Assembly: GCA_017853515.1 (NCBI GenBank) | Contig: JAFMJK010000010.1 | Location: 1-21,622 of the forward strand | Source: Chthoniobacterales bacterium | GTDB taxonomy: Bacteria > Verrucomicrobiota > Verrucomicrobiia > Chthoniobacterales > JACTMZ01 | Length of the DNA: 21,622 nucleotides | Reading direction: 5' to 3' | Shown: positions 1 to 5,893 of the stretch, one piece after another | Layout: each line of letters starts with the position of its first letter | How positions within the stretch are numbered: position 1 is the first letter of the stretch | Notes under the pieces: generated by a model | The model's input: the letters and a program-made list of their open reading frames with translations, nothing else | Databases searched by the model: none | Told to the model about the DNA's origin: nothing | Made by a program: the position numbers and the translations under genes

Positions 1-164
1 TAAGTTTTGTCGTAGCCGGTGCTGTCCGCATCAGCTGTGCGGGCGGGTTGGTCCCGTCCGACGGCCACAGGTCAGTTGCGCTTCCATGACGCAAGGTCAT
101 GGGCGGCGCTTCGTCCCGGCAGGATTTGCCGCGAACCCATGCATTTGTCGGCGGGGACGTCGAA

Positions 165-182
165 GCTGCAGTTAACTGTAGC
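165..182. promoter_or_regulatory. 18-bp imperfect palindrome downstream of actP
   Basis: GCTGCAGTTAACTGTAGC is self-complementary apart from one mismatched pair, centred on GTTAAC. It lies about 65 bases past the actP stop in a stretch (1-245) where I find no supportable gene on either strand. A second small inverted repeat, CATGAC-5 nt-GTCATG, lies at 85-101. Either could be an operator for a gene left of the window, or chance. Neither is followed by a T-run, so they do not look like standard terminators. Confidence 0.25.
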
Positions 183-245
183 GCGTCGTCCTCGGCGCCG
201 AAACGACGAGCGACCACATCATTTCTTAAACCGCCCTGATACGCC

Positions 246-1853
246 TCAATGCGCCGTCGCTTTTTCGGCTCCGAGGCCGGTTTGCGAGCGCACGCTCAGC
301 TCGGCGAATTTGGCTTCGGCGGATTTGTCCCGCGGTGAGAGCAGGGTGCCGAGCCAAGCGGCGAGGAAACCGAGGGGGATGCTGACGATGCCGGGGTTTT
401 TCAGGGGGAAGAGGGGATCGGCGGTGATGAGGGCCTTGCCGTTCGGGTCCATCACGCTGGGACTAACCAAGATCAAGGCGATGGAACTGAAGAGTCCCAC
501 GGCCAACCCGGCCACGGCGCCTGTGGTGTTGAAGCGTTTCCAGAAAACGGAAAAAACAATGGCGGGCAAGTTAGCCGACGCGGCGACGGCGAAGGCCAGG
601 CCGACGAGGAATGCCACGTTGAGGGAACGCAGTTTGATCGCCAGGAAGATGGAGACTGCCCCGACGACGAAGGCGGTGATGCGGGCGACGCGCACTTCCT
701 CGCCCTGCGTCCTCTCTTTCCCGTGATGGATGACGTTGCTGTAAAAATCGTGCGCGAAACTCGTGCTGGCGCTCATGGTCAATCCCGCAACCACGGCAAG
801 AATGGTGGCGAACGCGACGGCGCTGATGAAAGCGAAGAACCACTCGCCACCGAGCAGATGGGCGAGCACCGGAGCCACCATGTTGCCGTCGGGTTTGCCC
901 GCGGCGTCGAGGGGCAGGTCGGACAGCTTCAGGATCGTGGCCGCGCCGAAGCCGAAAAACGTCGTGAGGATGTAGAAGACTCCGATGATGGCGGTGGCCC
1001 ACACGACGGAGATCCTCGCGGTTTTCGCGTCCGGCACCGTGTAGAAGCGGACCAGGATGTGCGGCAATCCGGCCGTGCCGAGGACAAGACCCAAAGCGAG
1101 GGAGATGAAGTCGATTTTGCTCAGCGTAGTCGCGCCGTATTGCAGTCCGGGATTGAGCAAATTGACCGGGGCCTCCGTTCCGCCGTAGGTAGCCGCGGCC
1201 ACGGAGTCAAAGAAGTTGGACACGCTGAAATCGTGGCGACCGAGCACCATGAAGCTGAGGACAAAGGCCCCGGCCATGAGCAGGCCTGCTTTGATGATCT
1301 GCACCCACGTGGTGGCGAGCATGCCGCCGAAGACGACGTAAACGAGCATCAGCACGCCGACGCCGATGACCGCGGGAACGAAGTCGATGCCGATGAGCAC
1401 TTTGATGATTCCTCCCGCGCCGACCATCTGCGCGATCATGTAGAAGGTGGAAACTGTCAGGGTGGAAAGCGAGGCCATGGCCCGCACCGGCCGCGGCGAA
1501 AGACGGTAAGCGAGCAGATCGGCCATGGTGTATTTGCCGGCGTTGCGCAGTGGTTCGGCAACGATGAGCAGGACGGTGAGGTAGGCGACGAGGAATCCGA
1601 CCGAATACATGAAGCCGTCGTAGCCCTTCAGGCAGATCGCGCCGCTGATCCCGAGGAAGCTGGCGGCGCTCATGTAGTCGCCCGCCACGGCCAGACCGTT
1701 CTGCCATCCGGTGATCGAGCGGCCCGCGGCGAAATAGGCCGCGCTGCCCGTGGCTTTGCGAGCGGAAAAGTAAGTGATGACCAGCGTGACCGCCACAAAG
1801 GCGAGGAACATCCAGAGCGCGGGAGTGACGATGAAAGCGAGCATGGCGGTCAT
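246..1853 (-). CDS. actP: ActP-type cation/acetate symporter
   Basis: This is a sodium/solute symporter (SSS) family inner-membrane permease of 535 residues, close to the usual ActP length of about 550. The family takes up acetate and other short monocarboxylates with a cation. The protein is almost wholly hydrophobic, with roughly a dozen or more membrane segments. It carries the ActP-like stretch GDYMSAASFLGISG (about 58-71) near the second membrane segment and an RSQTGLG tail (about 522-528) that I recognise from ActP proteins. The ATG overlaps the stop of the upstream DUF485 gene as ATGA (1850-1853), the typical yjcH-actP coupling. No acetyl-CoA synthetase gene (acs), which often precedes this pair, is visible here. 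Glycolate or pyruvate transport is possible, since homologues differ in substrate. Confidence 0.93.
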   Translation of the reverse strand: MTAMLAFIVTPALWMFLAFVAVTLVITYFSARKATGSAAYFAAGRSITGWQNGLAVAGDYMSAASFLGISGAICLKGYDGFMYSVGFLVAYLTVLLIVAEPLRNAGKYTMADLLAYRLSPRPVRAMASLSTLTVSTFYMIAQMVGAGGIIKVLIGIDFVPAVIGVGVLMLVYVVFGGMLATTWVQIIKAGLLMAGAFVLSFMVLGRHDFSVSNFFDSVAAATYGGTEAPVNLLNPGLQYGATTLSKIDFISLALGLVLGTAGLPHILVRFYTVPDAKTARISVVWATAIIGVFYILTTFFGFGAATILKLSDLPLDAAGKPDGNMVAPVLAHLLGGEWFFAFISAVAFATILAVVAGLTMSASTSFAHDFYSNVIHHGKERTQGEEVRVARITAFVVGAVSIFLAIKLRSLNVAFLVGLAFAVAASANLPAIVFSVFWKRFNTTGAVAGLAVGLFSSIALILVSPSVMDPNGKALITADPLFPLKNPGIVSIPLGFLAAWLGTLLSPRDKSAEAKFAELSVRSQTGLGAEKATAH

Positions 1854-2269
1854 CGGTTGTATTTGGCGAGCAGAGCCTCATTCATGAGGTCCCAGTTTTT
1901 TGCCGCGCGCACGTAGAGCCAACAGATGATCCATGTCATGAAGAATTGCGACAGGGCGAACAAGTAGGCCCAGTTCACTTTGCCGAGCACGGGTTCTTTC
2001 ATGACCGAGGGCCAGAAGCCGACCATGACCGGCAGCGCCATGTAGTAGCACAGGAAGAAAACCGTTGCCGGGAGGATGAATTGGCGCTTGGCCGCGCGCA
2101 GGGCGACGAAATCGGGATCGGCTTCGATGCGGTTCCAGTCCACCGGATCGCTGTCTTCGTCCGCTGTTTTTTCGTGCTCCGGCTTCGGTCCGCTTCGTCC
2201 CAGCGGGGCGATATCGGTCTGGGCGCCGACGATGGGTGTGTAATCTCGGTCGTCGCGAGGGGATGACAT
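1850..2269 (-). CDS. DUF485 small membrane protein (YjcH-like)
   Basis: The 139-residue protein has a charged, probably cytoplasmic N-terminus of about 60 residues. Two membrane segments follow (about 64-86 and 98-120), then a short basic tail. The WNRIEADPDF lead-in, the segment with FFLCYYMALP and the second helix with FALSQFFMTWIICWLYV fit the DUF485 family. Such genes sit almost always just upstream of actP and are thought to help the symporter, though their exact role is unknown. I chose the ATG at 2269 (MSSPRDD). The frame is open back to 2353, but the extra residues look non-conserved and would run close to the tRNA-like sequence. No strong ribosome-binding site is visible. The N-terminal extension is longer than in E. 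coli YjcH. Confidence 0.85.
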   Translation of the reverse strand: MSSPRDDRDYTPIVGAQTDIAPLGRSGPKPEHEKTADEDSDPVDWNRIEADPDFVALRAAKRQFILPATVFFLCYYMALPVMVGFWPSVMKEPVLGKVNWAYLFALSQFFMTWIICWLYVRAAKNWDLMNEALLAKYNR

Positions 2270-2357
2270 CTGGCGGATCACAGCAGACCGCGCAAGGCGA
2301 GGAAAGCCGTAATTGTGCATGCCATGCGCACGGCTGCATGGAGTATCGGGCAAAAAG

Positions 2358-2427
2358 TGGCCGGGTTGTTGGGATTCGAAACCGCTGCCTGTCGCCGCGG
2401 CGACCGCTCTACCGTGCCGATCGGTCC
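2358..2427 (-). pseudogene. Degenerate tRNA-like sequence, probable decayed tRNA-Pro copy
   Basis: Read on the minus strand, this has a D-loop-like GGTAGAGCG, a short GTCGC-CGCG-GCGAC hairpin where the anticodon arm should be (loop of 4 instead of 7), a T-loop-like TTTCGAATCC with one extra T, and a 3' end CCCGGCCACTTTTT. The last 21 bases match the 3' end of the neighbouring tRNA-Pro at 18 positions, including the CCA and following CTT. No 5' acceptor strand complements CAACCCG, no D stem forms, and the T stem does not pair. It therefore cannot fold as a working tRNA. It starts about 20 bases after the tRNA-Pro 3' end. An old tandem duplication or a leftover integration-site fragment would both explain it. 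The T-run after it may still act in termination. Confidence 0.55.
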
Positions 2428-2438
2428 TGATTACAGGA
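2425..2438 (-). other. Small hairpin between tRNA-Pro and its decayed copy
   Basis: TCCTG-4 nt-CAGGA is a perfect 5-bp inverted repeat filling the gap between the two tRNA-like sequences. There is no T-run, so it is more likely a spacer or processing structure than an intrinsic terminator. Confidence 0.25.
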
Positions 2439-2446
2439 GGGAGAAG

Positions 2447-2523
2447 TGGTCGGGCTGGTGGGATTTGAACCCACGGCCTCTGCGTCCCGAACGCAGCGCT
2501 CTACCAAGCTGAGCCACAGCCCG
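2447..2523 (-). tRNA. tRNA-Pro (anticodon CGG)
   Basis: A full cloverleaf can be drawn on the minus strand. The acceptor CGGGCTG pairs with CAGCCCG, the D arm is GCTC...GAGC, the anticodon arm CTGCG-TTCGGGA-CGCAG gives anticodon CGG (reads CCG), and the T arm GTGGG-TTCAAAT-CCCAC is perfect. The discriminator base is A, and CCA is encoded at 2449-2447. The gene lies 48 bases downstream of ccsA on the same strand, but it has its own good promoter-like site, so it need not depend on read-through. Confidence 0.96.
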
Positions 2524-2533
2524 TAACTTGTTT

Positions 2534-2562
2534 CTTATCGCACGGGACTCGCCTTGCGGCAA
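2534..2562 (-). promoter_or_regulatory. Probable sigma-70-type promoter of tRNA-Pro
   Basis: On the minus strand, TTGCCG (2562-2557), 17 bases, then GATAAG (2539-2534). Each hexamer matches the sigma-70 consensus at 4 of 6 positions with ideal spacing. The -10 ends 10 bases before the mature tRNA 5' end, as expected for a tRNA gene. The same two hexamers with the same spacing and shared flanks occur upstream of the RNA helicase at 14685, which strengthens both calls. Confidence 0.55.
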
Positions 2563-2571
2563 GGAAAGAGC

Positions 2572-4236
2572 TCAAGCGGCGGTCAAAGTTGCCTGTTGCG
2601 CGCTTCGGTGGCGGATGACGGCGAGGCCGACGTAGGCGGCCTCGGCGGCGAGGAAGGCGAGGACATAGCCTTCGCCGCCCACCCCGAAACCATAACTGTG
2701 CAGTCCGGCCCCGAGCACGTAGTTGACGCCATACCAAGCCATGATGATGCCTGCGAAATTGACCACGGCGGCCACGGCAATGCCGAAATCGCCCCACCAG
2801 CCGGCCATTTTTCCGTGGATGGCGACGACATACATGAGCAGCGCGATGAAGGCCCATGTTTCCTTCGGGTCCCATCCCCAGAACCGGCCCCAGCTGTAGT
2901 TGGCCCACACGCCGCCGAGGATGGTGCCGGCGGCGAGCAGGATGAGCCCGACGAACATCATGCGGTAGAGCCACTCGTGCAGCGGCCGGACGGCATCCGC
3001 CGTGGCGGGTTGCCGGATGTAGCGCCACAAAACGACATGGCCGAATCCGAGCGCGAGAGCGAAGGCGGCATAGCTCAGCGTGATGGTGAGCACGTGGACG
3101 GTGAGCCAGAAATTGTCGCGCAACACCGGGACCAGCGGGTCCAACCGGCTGGGCATGGCCACCGGCAGGCTGCGCACGAGCAGCAGGGCGAGGAAACTCA
3201 CCGGCAACGCGGCGATGAGCATGAGGCGGTGTCGGTAAACCGCGAAAAATATCAATCCGAACACGACCGTGCCCATGGCGACCCAGATCACGGATTCATA
3301 CATGTTGGTCACCGGCGCGCGGCCGGCGATGAGCACGCGTTGGAGCAGGCCCCAAAGCATGAAGGCAAGACCGGCCGCGGTGACCGCCACGCCCGCCCGC
3401 TGCGGCCAGCGTCGCCAGCCGTGCCGCGAACCGAAGGCAAGAAGGGCGACGGCGGAGGCGAAGAGCCACATGGCCTTGTCGAAAGGTTTGGTGCGGTTGT
3501 AGGACAATTCGCGGGCGGTGATGTCCTTGGAGGGGTAAGCGGCGGGGTTGAGTTCCCGCAGTCCGTCGACGAGCGAGCGCAGGGCGGCGGCAAATTCATC
3601 ACCATCGCCTTTGCGGGCGGCCGTGTTGGCATCGCGCAGCGAGGTGAGGAGGGGGCCCGCGGTTTCCGGAGGATAGGCGACCGGCATTTGCTCGATGGAA
3701 AGCCAGGCGGCGCCGTTGGCGGCACCGGGCGGCGGCGGGAAGATGGCGAAGGCGGACATATCGCCGAGGCCCTTGAGCAACTGTAGCCGCGAAATTACGC
3801 TTTGGGCCTCCGCGTTGAGCCGCGGGACAGGTTGCCCTGTTTGGCGCAGCGCGGCGGCTTCTTGCGCAAGCTCGATCAGTGCCGGCGCACCCGCGAGTTC
3901 CTTGCCGGAAAAACGCTTGCGGGTCGTGTCGAGGCCCAATTTTTCAACCAGGGGGCGGTAAGAAACGAGGACGACGGGTTCCCGTGTGAAATCGCGCGTC
4001 GCGTAGAAATTGGCGAAAGCGAACTCCGTGCCATCCATCTTGGAGTCGTCGGAGAGCACCACCGGGTCGCGTCCGGAGATTTTGACCAAGGCCTCGTGGC
4101 CGAAGCTTCCCATCGGTTTGCGGCGCCCCGAATCCTGCACGACAATTTCCTCCCAGGGAGACAGATCGACGGAGGCTTTCTCGGCCTTGGCGGCGGGGGC
4201 GAGCAGCAGCAGGACAAGAAGGATTGTGTTTTTCAT
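2572..4236 (-). CDS. ccsA: Cytochrome c biogenesis protein CcsA (haem ligation, system II)
   Basis: With ResB, this protein moves haem across the inner membrane and attaches it to c-type apocytochromes. The 554 residues start with a likely signal peptide (1-18, ending AKA). An extracytoplasmic region of about 235 residues follows, then about eight membrane segments from residue 255 on. The diagnostic parts are VTNMYESVIW (309-318), the WWD haem-binding loop ANYSWGRFWGWDPKETW (445-461) and the flanking histidines H381 and H513. The soluble N-terminal extension is not part of minimal CcsA (about 300 residues), and I do not recognise its fold. The ATG at 4236 overlaps the resB stop as ATGA (4233-4236), so translation is probably coupled. 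The same frame stays open far upstream inside resB, but that part is not protein-like. Confidence 0.93.
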   Translation of the reverse strand: MKNTILLVLLLLAPAAKAEKASVDLSPWEEIVVQDSGRRKPMGSFGHEALVKISGRDPVVLSDDSKMDGTEFAFANFYATRDFTREPVVLVSYRPLVEKLGLDTTRKRFSGKELAGAPALIELAQEAAALRQTGQPVPRLNAEAQSVISRLQLLKGLGDMSAFAIFPPPPGAANGAAWLSIEQMPVAYPPETAGPLLTSLRDANTAARKGDGDEFAAALRSLVDGLRELNPAAYPSKDITARELSYNRTKPFDKAMWLFASAVALLAFGSRHGWRRWPQRAGVAVTAAGLAFMLWGLLQRVLIAGRAPVTNMYESVIWVAMGTVVFGLIFFAVYRHRLMLIAALPVSFLALLLVRSLPVAMPSRLDPLVPVLRDNFWLTVHVLTITLSYAAFALALGFGHVVLWRYIRQPATADAVRPLHEWLYRMMFVGLILLAAGTILGGVWANYSWGRFWGWDPKETWAFIALLMYVVAIHGKMAGWWGDFGIAVAAVVNFAGIIMAWYGVNYVLGAGLHSYGFGVGGEGYVLAFLAAEAAYVGLAVIRHRSAQQATLTAA

Positions 4237-5753
4237 GACAGAGTTGGCACGGCGTCTTTTTTGTCCGCTGCGGCGGCCGCCGTTTTTTTCGGCGAACCGG
4301 TTGCGGGACGCCGCAGGGCAAACATGGTGACCAGACCGGCGCAGAGGATAAGCGATCCCACCCATTTGGCCAGCCAGCCCGGATCCCTCAGGATTTGCAC
4401 GGAGCTTTGCGAGAGGTCGTTCGGGTTCCAGGATGCTTGGGAGATCTTGTAAGTCAGCCCGGTCAGCGATCGCCAGAAAGCCTGCGGATAGTTGGCTGGC
4501 TGGTTCATGGAACAGGAGCCCGTGGCGGCGGTCGTGCCGTCGGGCAGGACCATGGCCAGATCGCTGCGGAAAGATGCGGGTTCGTCGGTGCCCTCGTTGC
4601 GCTCGACGACGAAATCCTTGAGGACCAGCCCGAAGGGCAGGCGGTGGACTTCCCATCCATAAGACACTTCGAGCGGAAAAGCGCCCGTGGGAAAAACAAC
4701 GCGCCATCCTGCCCCGACCCATTGCGTGATGGTTTGCTCGCCGCGTGTCATGCGGATTTGCAAGCCCTCGATAAGCGGTTGCCCGGCGGACGGCTTGCGG
4801 TCCGCGGCGAGTTCCTCGAAACGGAATCCCGGCTGTGCGGAGGCGATAGTTTGCACGGCTTCGATGGACCAATCGTTCCAACCGGTGGCCACCGGTGTTC
4901 CCACGGCGAGCGGCGCTTCGGCCGCGCGTCGTCCGCCGGTGATAATCTCCGCGCGCAAGGCCCCGTCTTCCTGCGCAAAAATGATGGCGCGGTTCGGAGC
5001 GCCGGCCAGCGGAGCGTTTGCGCCCGGGGCCACGAGGTCGACGGTGATGAGACCCAGATCGAGTCGCGCGTGGTCGCGGTCGCCGGCCAGCAACCATCGG
5101 TCGATGGTCTGTCCCATCGCTTTGGTTTGCAGGCGCACGCGCACCGCAGCCTTCCCCCCGGCGGCGGGCGTCGGTTCGAAGGTGCCGAGGACACGGTCGG
5201 AGCTCGCCACGGCTTCGATGTTCCAGCCCGACGGCGTGTTCCATATGGCGACCGGATCGCCGTTGCGCACGCGGAGTGGTCCCCGGCCGAGATGCATGGT
5301 CACGGCGCGGCGCGCGTCGGGATCGCGCACGGTGAGTTGGCGCTTTTGCAGGACCAGCGAATTGTCCGGGGGCGAACCCTTGAAAATGGTCATGGTGCCC
5401 TCGATGCCCCAGACCCAACCGATGACGGCGCCGATCATGACAACGATGATCCCGAGATGGGTCAGGAGGAAGCCCGTGTGGTGTCTCTTCCACGGATATC
5501 GCATGAAGGCGCTGCAGACGAGGTTCGCCGCGAGAAAGAGCAGCCAAAGATGGAACCAGGGCGCTTCGTAGAACCAAATGCGCGCGGTGTCGGCGTCGAA
5601 TTTCGATTCGAAGATGGTGCCCGCGATGCTTACGACAATGAGCACCGAAAGCAGAATGACGGCGAGGCGCAGCGATGCGAGGAATTGAAAGACCGGGTTT
5701 CGCTTCCAGGCATGCCGCGGCGGGCGAGAGGGGCCAGCGCCGAATGGCATCAT
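4233..5753 (-). CDS. resB: ResB/Ccs1-family cytochrome c biogenesis protein
   Basis: This is the partner of CcsA in the system II haem delivery complex. In 506 residues there are three N-terminal membrane segments (about 28-48, 64-83 and 97-115), a long extracytoplasmic domain, and a last membrane segment near 466-482 followed by a basic, Ala/Lys-rich tail. That is the ResB layout. The SLRLAVILLSVLIVVSIAGT start, the histidines in WFHLW, KRHH and LTHLG, and the FKG turn after the third helix fit the family. The protein is the first gene of a two-gene unit with ccsA. The first of two adjacent ATGs (5753) was taken; starting one codon later would change nothing important. No clear ribosome-binding site precedes it, and the best promoter candidate would give a very short leader. 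Confidence 0.9.
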   Translation of the reverse strand: MMPFGAGPSRPPRHAWKRNPVFQFLASLRLAVILLSVLIVVSIAGTIFESKFDADTARIWFYEAPWFHLWLLFLAANLVCSAFMRYPWKRHHTGFLLTHLGIIVVMIGAVIGWVWGIEGTMTIFKGSPPDNSLVLQKRQLTVRDPDARRAVTMHLGRGPLRVRNGDPVAIWNTPSGWNIEAVASSDRVLGTFEPTPAAGGKAAVRVRLQTKAMGQTIDRWLLAGDRDHARLDLGLITVDLVAPGANAPLAGAPNRAIIFAQEDGALRAEIITGGRRAAEAPLAVGTPVATGWNDWSIEAVQTIASAQPGFRFEELAADRKPSAGQPLIEGLQIRMTRGEQTITQWVGAGWRVVFPTGAFPLEVSYGWEVHRLPFGLVLKDFVVERNEGTDEPASFRSDLAMVLPDGTTAATGSCSMNQPANYPQAFWRSLTGLTYKISQASWNPNDLSQSSVQILRDPGWLAKWVGSLILCAGLVTMFALRRPATGSPKKTAAAAADKKDAVPTLS

Positions 5754-5763
5754 GAAGAGCTAT

Positions 5764-5791
5764 ACGCTAAATCGGCCGCTTCTGGAGTCAA
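5764..5791 (-). promoter_or_regulatory. Candidate promoter of resB-ccsA
   Basis: On the minus strand, TTGACT (5791-5786, 5 of 6 to the -35 consensus), 16 bases, then TAGCGT (5769-5764, a weak -10). It is preceded by TTCC, as are the two TTGCCG promoters in this window. Transcription from it would begin within a few bases of the resB ATG, giving an almost leaderless message. The weak -10 keeps confidence low. Confidence 0.25.
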
Positions 5792-5870
5792 GGAAGGGTG
5801 GAGTTGGTTGAAGGCTGAGACCTGAAACCTGAAAGTTGGGTGAAGTGGCTTGAGCGTTTGGCTGGGCCAT

Positions 5871-5889
5871 CCGGTCCTGCCAAGGCCGG
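5871..5889 (-). other. GC-rich hairpin just after the PAS-protein stop
   Basis: On the minus strand CCGG-CCT-TGGC-AGG-A-CCGG folds into a 7-bp stem with one bulged A, starting 4 bases after the stop codon. There is no T-run, so it is not a classical intrinsic terminator, but it could protect the 3' end of the message. Confidence 0.25.
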
Positions 5890-5893
5890 AGAC

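Noticed and set aside
723..1916. A 397-codon plus-strand frame
   Set aside because: It is antisense to actP; the composition is typical of a frame complementary to a hydrophobic membrane protein gene.
2552..2564. Terminator between ccsA and tRNA-Pro (CCTTG-CGG-CAAGG)
   Set aside because: The stem is only 5 bp with no T-run, and it overlaps the -35 of the tRNA promoter, which explains the sequence better.
2554..3786. A 410-codon open frame on the plus strand
   Set aside because: It is antisense to ccsA, with acidic/His-rich composition and no hydrophobic core pattern.
2572..5577. A 1001-codon open frame continuous with ccsA
   Set aside because: The upstream 447 codons lie inside resB in another frame and give an Arg/His/Pro-rich, non-protein-like sequence. 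The signal peptide and the ATGA overlap fix the ccsA start at 4236.
4395..5825. A 476-codon open frame on the plus strand
   Set aside because: It is antisense to resB, of low complexity and rich in Gly, Asp, Arg and His, with no domain signature.
5820..5833. Tandem repeat ACCTGAA x2 in the gap downstream of the PAS gene
   Set aside because: Only two 7-base copies are present, too few to call a repeat array; chance is sufficient.
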